The notes: generated by a model from the letters alone, not told the origin. 7,921 bases of DNA from Clostridiales bacterium (GCA_024697655.1 JAILFI010000122.1:1-7921); one strand, 5' to 3'. Numbered from the stretch's first letter, positions 1 through 6,469 are shown. Numbers and translations: made by a program.

Positions 1-1614
1 GCTGAAGAGACGCCTGCGGAAAGCAGACCGGTCATTCTGATGCTTGGAGATTCCTATGCTGCTGGACAGGGGGGTTTCACTGCCGGCTTTACAGAGGGTG
101 GCGGTAGTTATTGGCCTGATTATCTGGCGGGCATGCTGCCACAGTACCGCTGCTACACCTATGCTTGCGGCGGTATCGGCTTTATTCACGAAGCCTCAGG
201 CAGGACGATTCCATCCTTACTGCCGTACGCACTCAGACGCTGCGGGGCTGACGGACTTACAAATCCCGAAGATGTCAAATGGGTCATTGCAGCGGCAGGC
301 TACAATGACAAGGATGAAGCAACGTATGACGAACTTCGGGAGACAGTCTCTCAGTTCGTAAATGATGCGCAGGCGGCATTTCCCAATGCGACTGTTGTGA
401 TCGGCCAGATTGGATGGAAGAAGAGCGGCACAGCTGCTTCCGATGCTGTGCGCGATATTCTTTTAAAGATAGTGGCAGCCGCTTACCGCGACGGCGCCAA
501 TTCAGCAGGTGCGCTTTATATTGGTAATATCGAGTATCTCTTCACTGATCATGACGAATGGATCGGGAGTGACTATGTTCATCCTACAGAAGAAGGCTGC
601 AGGATGATCGCAGAGTATATTGCTGTTTTTTTGCAGAACACAGAAGAGCAAGCTGTAACGATCGAGTACTATTACCCGGATGGATCACTTTATGAACAGC
701 AGAATTATGATGGTGGCATTCCCGAAGACGCGGTCCTGCCGGAAATCGATCTCGGCGGCGGGGTGAAGATCACCGGATGGAACAGAGACGGCCGCGGGCT
801 GACTGCTGAATATGAAAGCGGCTTGTTGCCTGCAGACCAGGAAGAATTGAGCAGTCCGTACACCCGGCTTTATGGTGTGCTGAACACAGACAGCGACTAT
901 ACAGGATTTCGGAAAGTCGGGGAGGAATGGTGGTACTTTCTGCACGGAGTGGTGCGCAAAAATGCCGCGACCATTGTGAATGCGCCTGTGAACGGGGTGA
1001 AGGACTGGTGGTATGTGAACAGTTCCGGAAAACTGGATCTCAAATACAATGGCTTTGCAAAGAATAAAAACGGCTGGTGGTATGTCGTGAATGGCAGGGT
1101 CAACTTCAAGAAAACAGATATTGTTAATGGGACCATCAACGGCAAGACCGCCTGGTATAATACCGTTCACAACAAACTGACGCCGGGGCCGACCGTTGCG
1201 CACAATAAGAATGGCTGGTGGTATATCGACAAGAACGGAAAAGTCGATTTTTCGTACAATGGTTTTGCAAAGAATAAGAACGGCTGGTGGTATGCGGTCA
1301 AAGGGAAGGTCGATTTCACGAAGACCGATGTTGTAAAGGGGACCATCAACGGCAAAACCGCCTGGTACAATATCGTCCGCAACAAACTGACTGCGGGGCC
1401 GACCATCGCGCACAATAAAAATGGCTGGTGGTATATCGATAAGACCGGGAAAGTCGATTTTTCGTACACCGGCTTTGCGAAGAATAAGAACGGCTGGTGG
1501 TATGCTGTCAAAGGCAAAGTCGACTTTACGAAGAGCGGGTACGTCAAAGGGACGATCGACGGGAAGACCGCCTGGTATCACATCGTAAACAACAAACTGA
1601 AAACGACGCGCTGA
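1..1614 (+). CDS. Secreted SGNH/GDSL hydrolase with B-repeat-like module and C-terminal WWY repeats (5' partial)
   Basis: The reading frame is open from base 1 (537 codons to the TGA at 1612-1614). The first Met codon, at 40, sits inside the strand that leads into the catalytic GDS motif, so it is not the start; the true start and any signal peptide lie upstream. Numbering from base 1, the SGNH motifs are GDSY at 16-19 (nucleophile Ser18), GYND at 100-103, and DYVHP with Asp191 and His194, so the catalytic set looks complete. SGNH enzymes hydrolyse esters; here a carbohydrate or cell-wall acyl group is a guess. Residues about 219-275 (VTIEYYYPDG ... ITGW ... LTAEYES) resemble an InlB-type B-repeat. 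Residues about 296-537 are aromatic WWY/AWY repeats, likely a wall- or glycan-binding tail. No sorting signal or membrane anchor follows, so attachment would be non-covalent. Function is sure at superfamily level only. Confidence 0.88.
   Translation, partial: AEETPAESRPVILMLGDSYAAGQGGFTAGFTEGGGSYWPDYLAGMLPQYRCYTYACGGIGFIHEASGRTIPSLLPYALRRCGADGLTNPEDVKWVIAAAGYNDKDEATYDELRETVSQFVNDAQAAFPNATVVIGQIGWKKSGTAASDAVRDILLKIVAAAYRDGANSAGALYIGNIEYLFTDHDEWIGSDYVHPTEEGCRMIAEYIAVFLQNTEEQAVTIEYYYPDGSLYEQQNYDGGIPEDAVLPEIDLGGGVKITGWNRDGRGLTAEYESGLLPADQEELSSPYTRLYGVLNTDSDYTGFRKVGEEWWYFLHGVVRKNAATIVNAPVNGVKDWWYVNSSGKLDLKYNGFAKNKNGWWYVVNGRVNFKKTDIVNGTINGKTAWYNTVHNKLTPGPTVAHNKNGWWYIDKNGKVDFSYNGFAKNKNGWWYAVKGKVDFTKTDVVKGTINGKTAWYNIVRNKLTAGPTIAHNKNGWWYIDKTGKVDFSYTGFAKNKNGWWYAVKGKVDFTKSGYVKGTIDGKTAWYHIVNNKLKTTR
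994..1611 (+). repeat. Three tandem 210-bp (70-aa) coding repeats
   Basis: Copies occupy 994-1203, 1204-1413 and 1414-1611; the last is cut short by the stop codon. The WWY codons recur exactly 210 bp apart, for example GGTGGTAT-type sites near 1005, 1215 and 1425. Each unit encodes WWYxxxxGKVDF, a linker GFAKNKNG, a second WWY...GKVDF, then GTINGKTAWY and NKLTxGPT. Copies 2 and 3 differ at about 8 of 62 compared residues, while copy 1 is more diverged (it starts GVKDWWYVNSSGKLDL). This suggests a recent duplication of the last two. A half unit with WWYFLHGVV lies just upstream (about 927-990). The pattern resembles choline-binding-like or cell-wall-binding repeats of Bacillota surface proteins. 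Confidence 0.93.
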
Positions 1615-1648
1615 AAAAGGACAAGCCCCGAAAAGGGGCTTGTTTTTT
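1615..1648. terminator. Bidirectional intrinsic terminator between convergent genes
   Basis: A perfect 9-bp stem (ACAAGCCCC at 1621-1629 with GGGGCTTGT at 1635-1643) closes a GAAAA loop and is followed by a T tract at 1643-1648. The A-rich run at 1614-1618 supplies a U tract for transcripts from the other side, two bases from the stem. It lies in the 37-bp gap between the SGNH hydrolase and permease stop codons, so it can serve both. Confidence 0.9.
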
Positions 1649-1651
1649 ATC

Positions 1652-2566
1652 TCAGTTTTTTCCGGTGTTCATCAGCACGATGGAGAAGAGGACAGCGGCG
1701 AGGCCGATGGTATTGACCGGGCCGAGGCTCTCATGGAAGAGAAGGAGGCCGATGAGGGCGGCGACGATTGGTTCGACGGAGGCGATGATCGGCGCGCGGG
1801 TCAGTTCGATGCCCTTACTGATCCCGCTCATGTAAAAGAGATATGACCCGACAGTGGGGATCAGACCGAAGCCGAAGCCCAGCAGCCAGAAGGCCGGACT
1901 TGAGACTGCCGCGATCGCGGGCACGGGGTTCTCCATGACGGCCAGTGCGATCCAGCCGAACAGGAAATTGTAAAAAACGAGGGTGAACGGGTGCGTTTCT
2001 TCCATCGTCACCTTGCCGACGATGGTGATCAGACTGTACAGAAAGCCGGAAGCGATACCGCAGAGGATGCCGGTAAGGGGACCTTTGAGTACGGACAGGT
2101 CGCCGCCGGTGACCATCAGGAAACAGCCGAGCAGATTGATCACCAGAGAAATGCCTTTGCGCGGGCCGATCTGCTCCTTGAAGAGCATCCGCGAGAAGAC
2201 GCAGACAAAGACGGGTTCCGTATAGAGGAGTACCGATGCCGCGCCGACACCGACGGTATTGATACAATTGCTGTAGGCGGCATTGAACAGCGCCTGCGTG
2301 CAGATGCCCAGGAAGAGACACTGCAGCAGACCTTTTTTACTGATCTTAAAGTAGTTGATCCCGGTGTGCCTGCCGAGGAAAAAGAGCAGCGGAACAAGGA
2401 TCACCCACGCAGAGAAGATGCGCATAAAAGAGGCGAGCATCCCGCCCGCGCCGAGCAGGGAGAGTTCGCGTACAAAAAAACCGATGCTGCCCCACAGCAC
2501 GCCTGCCGCGAGGATGCACAGGTATCCGGTGTTCTGTTGTGCTTTCAGAGAATCGTCTGTCTTCAT
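1652..2566 (-). CDS. EamA/DMT superfamily permease
   Basis: This encodes a 304-aa inner-membrane protein of the drug/metabolite transporter superfamily; substrate unknown. It has the usual length and the two-repeat EamA structure, with about ten hydrophobic segments. Repeat 1 covers about residues 14-155 (GVLWGSIGFF at 22-31; TEP at 116-118, followed by the FKE motif near 129-131). Repeat 2 covers about 163-300 (GILCGIASGF at 166-175; VEP at 264-266, FHES at 277-280). The paired EP motifs at matching places are typical. The frame stays open to an ATG at 2713, but that would add a non-membrane stretch of 49 residues and overlap the divergent gene. The ATG at 2566 has GGAAAAGG five bases upstream; the ATG at 2581 is an alternative with a weak site. 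A promoter with its predicted start near 2594 agrees with 2566. Confidence 0.9.
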   Translation of the reverse strand: MKTDDSLKAQQNTGYLCILAAGVLWGSIGFFVRELSLLGAGGMLASFMRIFSAWVILVPLLFFLGRHTGINYFKISKKGLLQCLFLGICTQALFNAAYSNCINTVGVGAASVLLYTEPVFVCVFSRMLFKEQIGPRKGISLVINLLGCFLMVTGGDLSVLKGPLTGILCGIASGFLYSLITIVGKVTMEETHPFTLVFYNFLFGWIALAVMENPVPAIAAVSSPAFWLLGFGFGLIPTVGSYLFYMSGISKGIELTRAPIIASVEPIVAALIGLLLFHESLGPVNTIGLAAVLFSIVLMNTGKN

Positions 2567-2600
2567 GCCGGCCTTTTCCATAGAATGAGTATCTTTCAAT

Positions 2601-2628
2601 ACTATACACGTTTTTTGTCCGTCAGCAA
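2601..2628 (-). promoter_or_regulatory. Predicted promoter of the EamA permease
   Basis: Read on the minus strand, TTGCTG (2628-2623) and TATAGT (2606-2601) are 16 bp apart, close to the vegetative sigma consensus. Transcription would start near 2594, giving a leader of about 28 nt to the ATG at 2566. A dyad, AGTAT (2588-2592) and ATACT (2599-2603) with a 6-bp gap, covers the -10 edge and the start point and could be an operator. Confidence 0.55.
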
Positions 2629-2640
2629 ACTCTGCGGGAA

Positions 2641-2649
2641 TGATATAAT
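2641..2649 (+). promoter_or_regulatory. Extended -10 promoter of the flavin reductase gene
   Basis: TGATATAAT at 2641-2649 is an exact extended -10 element (TGnTATAAT). No good -35 is seen at the usual distance; TTGTCC at 2615-2620 is too far (23 bp). Extended -10 promoters often tolerate this. The start would be near 2656, about 25 nt before the start codon. Confidence 0.6.
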
Positions 2650-2681
2650 ACAAATAAGCTGAGAAATGAGAGGAGCGCATG

Positions 2682-3254
2682 ATGGCAAAGACAGCATTCA
2701 AAAAACCGGGCAATATGCTCTACCCGATCCCGGCCGTTCTGGTCACCTGCGGAGCGGAAGGGGAAAAACCGAATATCTTTACCGTTGCCTGGGCGGGCAC
2801 AGTGTGCAGCGATCCGCCGATGCTTTCCATTTCGGTCCGCAAAGAGCGATTCTCGTATGACATCATCCGGCGGACAGGCGAGTTCACGGTCAACCTGACG
2901 ACCGAAGAACTCGTGCGCGCAGCCGACTGGTGCGGGGTACGCTCCGGCAGCAAATACAACAAATTCAAAAGGACCGGTCTGACACCGGTGCCCGGCGAGG
3001 CTGTGGACTGTCCGTCTATACAGGAATCGCCCGTCAGCCTCGAGTGTAAAGTGGAGCAGGTACTTGAACTGGGCACCCATGATATGTTCGTTGCCCGCAT
3101 CGTTAATGTGCTGGTGGATGAATCGCTGATGGATAAAAAAGGGCGGTTCCGTCTCGACAAGGCCGGACTGATCTGTTATTCGCACGGTGAGTATTTCACA
3201 CTTGGCAGAAAGTGCGGCACATTCGGGTTTTCCGTCCGGAAAAAGAAAAAGTAA
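2682..3254 (+). CDS. Flavin reductase-like FMN-binding split-barrel protein
   Basis: This is a 190-aa cytoplasmic protein of the flavin reductase / flavoredoxin family, which binds FMN and transfers electrons from NAD(P)H or acts as a small flavoprotein carrier. Family features visible: LVTCGAEGEKPNIFTVAWAG (about 20-39), SDPPMLSISVRKERFS (43-58), GEFTVNL (66-72), the middle segment with DWCGVRSGSKYNKF (82-95), and the late strand HDMFVARIVNVLVD (133-146). The length fits the family. Two ATG codons adjoin at 2679 and 2682; AGGAG at 2671-2675 is 3 bases from the first and 6 from the second, so 2682 is preferred and 2679 would add one Met. The tail is basic (RKKKK). Its divergent neighbour is a permease. 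The physiological electron partner cannot be told from sequence. Confidence 0.9.
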   Translation: MAKTAFKKPGNMLYPIPAVLVTCGAEGEKPNIFTVAWAGTVCSDPPMLSISVRKERFSYDIIRRTGEFTVNLTTEELVRAADWCGVRSGSKYNKFKRTGLTPVPGEAVDCPSIQESPVSLECKVEQVLELGTHDMFVARIVNVLVDESLMDKKGRFRLDKAGLICYSHGEYFTLGRKCGTFGFSVRKKKK

Positions 3255-3290
3255 CAACAAGAGTTAACAAAAATAAAGTGTTTGTTTTGT

Positions 3291-3340
3291 GCCGCTGTAT
3301 CAAGCAACAGGTGTTTGCCCGAATACAGCGGCAATTTTAT
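3291..3340 (+). terminator. Hairpin after the flavin reductase gene, likely terminator
   Basis: GCCGCTGTAT (3291-3300) and ATACAGCGGC (3323-3332) form a perfect 10-bp stem around a 22-nt loop, followed by AATTTTAT. The loop is large and the T tract short, so termination may be partial. The right arm overlaps the spacer of the predicted downstream promoter, so the element could also be a regulatory dyad. Confidence 0.6.
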
Positions 3341-3343
3341 AAT
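3315..3343 (+). promoter_or_regulatory. Predicted promoter of the fibro-slime surface protein gene
   Basis: TTGCCC at 3315-3320 and a perfect TATAAT at 3338-3343 are separated by exactly 17 bp. Transcription would begin near 3350, leaving an unusually long leader of about 125 nt before the ATG at 3476. The 10-bp right arm of the upstream hairpin lies wholly within the spacer. Confidence 0.55.
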
Positions 3344-3399
3344 GTAATTGGTCCATAACATTTGGGTTCTTCTGTTTTTGAAGGGCTCAGGTGTTTTTT

Positions 3400-3459
3400 A
3401 TGCAAAAGCACTTATTATTTCTTTTATCCCCGCAACTCGGGTATTTGACGGAATCATGA
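3400..3459 (+). CDS. Possible 19-aa leader peptide upstream of the surface protein
   Basis: An ATG at 3400, preceded by AGGTG at 3389-3393 (6-nt spacing), opens a 19-codon frame, MQKHLLFLLSPQLGYLTES, that ends with TGA at 3457-3459. The stop codon touches the AAAGGGGA ribosome binding site (3459-3466) of the next gene. This could be chance: the frame is short and its ribosome site imperfect. It is listed because of its position within the predicted leader and its fit with possible masking of the downstream site. Confidence 0.25.
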   Translation: MQKHLLFLLSPQLGYLTES

Positions 3460-3467
3460 AAGGGGAT
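3426..3467 (+). promoter_or_regulatory. Possible ribosome-binding-site sequestering structure
   Basis: ATCCCC (3426-3431) is complementary to GGGGAT (3462-3467), which contains the ribosome binding site of the 920-aa protein. A competing small hairpin, CCCG (3429-3432) with CGGG (3438-3441), uses the same bases. Alternating pairings of this kind can control translation, but six base pairs across a 30-nt loop is weak evidence. Confidence 0.3.
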
Positions 3468-3475
3468 CGATCCGT

Positions 3476-6238
3476 ATGAAAAACAGAAAACTTGCGCTGG
3501 CAATGACCTTGGTCATGCTGCTTTCTCTGTTCTCTGTCAGTACGTTTGGCGCCTTTGCTGATGAAACAGCAGAAGGGGGCGGCCAGGATACGGCAGCTGC
3601 AGTGGAAGAGCCGGCCGAAGAAGCCAAAGAGGCCGAAGAGGTGCCCGATGCTGTTCCGGAAGAAGGAACAGACGAAGCAGAGGCACCTGCCGTGGAAGCA
3701 CCGGCACAGGACAGCAGCGAACCGGAAGAACAGCAGCTTTCTGAAGAGGCGGCAGCAGTTCCTGCTGAAGAGGAAGAGCCGGAGATCAGTAAGACGCAGG
3801 CAGGCAATCCGCCGGCTGCGGTCGCGACGGTCGACAGCCGGGCGGACGGGATCACGCTCAATCTGTTTGATTACGATCTGACCGATGACCCTGTTGCGGG
3901 CGATACATGGAACAACTCTCCAACCAGCCCAATGACGAACTACTGGCCGGAAGCCGGGATCAATGCCGGTCACAATCTGAAATTCTTCGGCCATGGCGGA
4001 GATCCTGCTCTTTCCGGTAACTCCAATATATACACAGGTCAGACAACGGCGCGGCAGGGTATCGTGCAGCCCATGCTCGGCGAGTCAGGCTATCCGGTCA
4101 TGACTGAATTCGGCGGACAGGACCTCGGTTATTTGTTCGCGCCGGAAAGCACTGATTATAAAACCGCATATACGGATGTCAATCATCTGTTCCAGATCGA
4201 CGGACAGGGCAACTATGTATTTGACAGTAATAAAAATTATGCCTACTATGACCCGGCGCAGGGAAGCGGCGGCGATTACAAGGTGTATGACGGCACCTAT
4301 CCTGTAAAGGAAACCTCCTACGACGGGACGGACACGGGCAATACGATGCCGGTCGGGTACTTCCCGTTCGATGATTGGAATGAGAATAAGCAGGATGTCG
4401 AGCCTGCGATCGAAGCGAGTGCGCACGGCGAGGAACCGTACAACCATCAGCACGGTCTGAGCATGGAATGCGATTTTTATATCCCGGCATCCGGCAAGGT
4501 CGACGGGGATGATCTCAAGTTCCATTTCAGCGGAGACGACGATGCATGGCTGTTCATCGATGACGTGCTGGTCCTGGATATCGGCGGTCTGCATATGCCG
4601 ACCGGCGGGGATGTCAATTTCACGACCGGTGAAGTGACAACGGATGACGCAGTGGATGTCGTTCCGTATGACAGCAGTACAGCTGTTCCGCAGACGATCG
4701 GCACACAGAACACGCTGTCCGCGATCTTCGCGGCGGCCGGAAAGGAATGGGATCCGTCCGCACCGCATCATATGAAGTTCTTCTACCTGGAACGCGGCGG
4801 CTGCTACTCCAACCTGGCGCTGGCAACGAATGTCTGGAAAGCGACCGGGATGCGCTTCAGCGTGGAAAAAGTCTGGAAAGATGAAGAAGACCATTCCAAA
4901 GATGAAGTGATCGTCGATCTGTACGCGGACGGGGAACTCGCCGAAGGAAAAACACTGACCCTGAACGAAGGGAACAACTGGAAAGATACGTTCAACAATC
5001 TGCCGATGTATAACGAGGACGGCGAAGCCATCACCTACACGGTCAAGGAAGAGAACGTGGATGATTACATCGCTTCTTATGAGAAGGGCGGAGAAGTCGT
5101 CAAGGAAAAGACGTACTGGGTCCCGATCGACGCGGCTGATCTGGAAGACGGGGAAACGTATGCCATCACCGCGCCGAACTGGCAGAGCGGCGATGCCCCG
5201 CGTATCTTTGAGGGGACAGAAGGGCTCATCGAGACCGTGCCGGCAACGATCAAAGAGCAGGCAGTCCCCGGTGAGAACCAACAGCTCGTCGATGAGGAAG
5301 GGGCGTATGAGCAGGTACTCAAGAACGATCCGTCCGAAGCGCAGCTCTTCACAGCTGCCAAGCTGGACAGCGACGGTGTGCAGGAAGGGACTTTCTGGCA
5401 GCTTAGCAACGGCAGCGGCAACCTGACGCTGGTCGGGCATCAGGATTGGGGTATGTGGGGCCGGACGATCAGCTACTGGTATACCATGACGGAAGAAACC
5501 GGCTGGCACGGATGGCCTGATAACAACAACTTCCATAATGCCCTTACCATTGAACCGGAAGAGGGCGGTACGGCTATGATCTATGCGGCACAGTATATTG
5601 ATGATCCGCTGGTCCGACAGCCTGAACAGTATCTGCTCCTGAACAACGGCACGCACCCGGATCCGACAAATGTCAGAGACTGGAGCGCACACGTGACGTT
5701 CTGGAAACAGGTGACGGTCCAAGAGACGACGCCGCTCCCGGATGACTGGAAGATCATCAACGCTCCTGCAGGTGATCTGGTCGTGACAAAAACTGTTAAA
5801 GGAACGGAAGCACAGAAGAAGCAGGCGTTCACCTTCGTTGTGAAACTGGACGATTCCAGTATCAACGGCGAGTTCGGCGATATGACGTTCAGCAACGGCA
5901 TCGCGATGTTCACCCTGAAAGACGGGGAAATCATCACGGCGGAAGACCTGCCGGCCGGCGTCGGATATGAAGTGATCGAGGCAGCAGGGGCTGACTATAC
6001 GGCTGATAGCACCGGAGACAAGGGGACTATCAAAGCCAAGACGGATGCGGTGGCAGCGTTCACCAACACCTTCAAGGACGAACAGGAGCCGCAGCCGGTG
6101 CCGCCGGAAAAAGAAACCACACCGACGGACAGCACTCCGAAGACCGGTGATGATACGACAGCAGTGCTGATCCTTCTGGCATTGCTTACGAGCGGCAGCC
6201 TGATGGCGCTGACAGCGCGGCGCAGAAAAGAGCAGTAA
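3476..6238 (+). CDS. Wall-anchored adhesin-like protein: fibro-slime domain, Cna-B domain, second isopeptide-type domain, TPKTG sorting signal
   Basis: This 920-aa protein is exported and probably sortase-linked to peptidoglycan. A signal peptide (MKNRK, hydrophobic core to about 24, likely cleavage after AFA at 28) precedes an acidic Glu/Ala/Pro linker (29-115). Residues about 125-455 match the fibro-slime (PA14-like) domain: ITLNLFDYD at 126-134, GIVQPML at 195-201, LGYLF at 217-221, HGLSMECDFYIP at 326-337, the acidic SGDDDAWLFIDDVLVLDIGG at 352-371, and MKFFYLERGG at 433-442. A Cna-B module (about 460-535: SVEKVW, VDLYADG, YTVKEE) follows, then an unassigned block (541-750). Residues 766-866 look like another pilin-type isopeptide domain, with candidate Lys772, Glu835 and Asn864. 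The end is TPKTG (887-891), a hydrophobic segment (about 894-912) and RRRK. The start has AAGGGG 10 bases upstream. Ligand unknown; no sortase gene is in view. Confidence 0.92.
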   Translation: MKNRKLALAMTLVMLLSLFSVSTFGAFADETAEGGGQDTAAAVEEPAEEAKEAEEVPDAVPEEGTDEAEAPAVEAPAQDSSEPEEQQLSEEAAAVPAEEEEPEISKTQAGNPPAAVATVDSRADGITLNLFDYDLTDDPVAGDTWNNSPTSPMTNYWPEAGINAGHNLKFFGHGGDPALSGNSNIYTGQTTARQGIVQPMLGESGYPVMTEFGGQDLGYLFAPESTDYKTAYTDVNHLFQIDGQGNYVFDSNKNYAYYDPAQGSGGDYKVYDGTYPVKETSYDGTDTGNTMPVGYFPFDDWNENKQDVEPAIEASAHGEEPYNHQHGLSMECDFYIPASGKVDGDDLKFHFSGDDDAWLFIDDVLVLDIGGLHMPTGGDVNFTTGEVTTDDAVDVVPYDSSTAVPQTIGTQNTLSAIFAAAGKEWDPSAPHHMKFFYLERGGCYSNLALATNVWKATGMRFSVEKVWKDEEDHSKDEVIVDLYADGELAEGKTLTLNEGNNWKDTFNNLPMYNEDGEAITYTVKEENVDDYIASYEKGGEVVKEKTYWVPIDAADLEDGETYAITAPNWQSGDAPRIFEGTEGLIETVPATIKEQAVPGENQQLVDEEGAYEQVLKNDPSEAQLFTAAKLDSDGVQEGTFWQLSNGSGNLTLVGHQDWGMWGRTISYWYTMTEETGWHGWPDNNNFHNALTIEPEEGGTAMIYAAQYIDDPLVRQPEQYLLLNNGTHPDPTNVRDWSAHVTFWKQVTVQETTPLPDDWKIINAPAGDLVVTKTVKGTEAQKKQAFTFVVKLDDSSINGEFGDMTFSNGIAMFTLKDGEIITAEDLPAGVGYEVIEAAGADYTADSTGDKGTIKAKTDAVAAFTNTFKDEQEPQPVPPEKETTPTDSTPKTGDDTTAVLILLALLTSGSLMALTARRRKEQ

Positions 6239-6259
6239 TACTGCGCTGATAAAAAAGTG

Positions 6260-6310
6260 AAAAACCCCGGGGGTCCGGACAGTTTTGACTGGCGGATCCC
6301 CGGGGTTTTT
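6260..6310 (+). terminator. Strong intrinsic terminator after the surface protein gene
   Basis: An 18-bp stem (6260-6277 with 6293-6310, one G-U pair) contains AAAAACCCCGGGG and CCCCGGGGTTTTT. The loop holds a further 4-bp pairing, CAGT (6280-6283) with ACTG (6288-6291). The A/T ends give U tracts on either strand. It starts 22 bases after the stop codon and should isolate the hydratase gene from upstream transcription. Confidence 0.95.
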
Positions 6311-6319
6311 GGTAGTATG

Positions 6320-6346
6320 AAAACGATAGAGATTCTCTATTGTTTT
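6320..6346. promoter_or_regulatory. 27-bp inverted repeat upstream of the hydratase promoter
   Basis: The core ATAGAGA (6326-6332) and TCTCTAT (6334-6340) is a perfect palindrome around one T, extended by AAAAC (6320-6324) and GTTTT (6342-6346). As RNA it makes a 12-bp stem with a 3-nt loop, so it could be a second weak terminator. As DNA it could be an operator 15 bp upstream of the -35. The half ATAGAGATT recurs at 6420-6428. Confidence 0.5.
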
Positions 6347-6360
6347 CGGGCAAATTTATA

Positions 6361-6390
6361 TTGGAATCAGCAGAACTCTGCTTTTATAAT
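6361..6390 (+). promoter_or_regulatory. Predicted hydratase promoter with a dyad between -35 and -10
   Basis: TTGGAA (6361-6366) and TATAAT (6385-6390) are 18 bp apart. The spacer contains AGCAGA (6369-6374) and TCTGCT (6377-6382), a 6-bp inverted repeat with a 2-bp gap. Repressors often bind such sites. A start near 6397 gives a leader of about 73 nt. Related sequence GCATAACTCTGC (6405-6416) matches GCAGAACTCTGC (6370-6381) at 11 of 12 positions, 35 bp downstream. Confidence 0.6.
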
Positions 6391-6455
6391 CTATGTGAAT
6401 AGAGGCATAACTCTGCCCTATAGAGATTGTCCAGGTAAAACCATCATGTATCACC

Positions 6456-6461
6456 AGGAGG
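6456..6461 (+). promoter_or_regulatory. Ribosome binding site fixing the hydratase start
   Basis: A full AGGAGG lies 8 bases before the ATG at 6470. It fixes the start of the reading frame, which has no stop codon within the window. Confidence 0.9.
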
Positions 6462-6469
6462 AATCGAAC

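Noticed and set aside
685..1581. 298-aa open frame on the minus strand opposite the repeat region
   Set aside because: It lies inside the SGNH hydrolase gene, and its own repeats only mirror the 210-bp coding repeats. No family resemblance and no ribosome binding site noticed.
994..1611. CRISPR-like or satellite repeat array
   Set aside because: The units are 210 bp, contiguous without spacers, and keep the reading frame, so they are protein repeats.
1991..2662. 223-aa plus-strand frame opposite the permease
   Set aside because: It is antisense to a well-supported membrane protein, is rich in charged residues and matches no family.
2567..2713. N-terminal extension of the permease to the ATG at 2713
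   Set aside because: It would run through both predicted promoters and into the divergent gene, and would place 49 atypical residues before the first membrane segment.
2622..3260. 212-aa minus-strand frame opposite the flavin reductase
   Set aside because: The flavin reductase frame has its own promoter, ribosome binding site and family motifs. The antisense frame also overlaps the promoter region.
3464..3473. Perfect palindrome GGATCGATCC beside the adhesin ribosome binding site
   Set aside because: A 10-bp palindrome alone is likely by chance and cannot form a good hairpin without a loop.
3255..3475. Riboswitch or small RNA gene in the gap before the adhesin
   Set aside because: Apart from the 10-bp hairpin and the short pairings noted, I recognise no riboswitch core or tRNA-like fold.
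4085..5722. 545-aa open frame on the minus strand inside the adhesin gene
   Set aside because: The plus-strand frame has clear domains over the whole stretch. The antisense protein has an Arg/Ile/Val-rich composition typical of a shadow of GC-biased codons.
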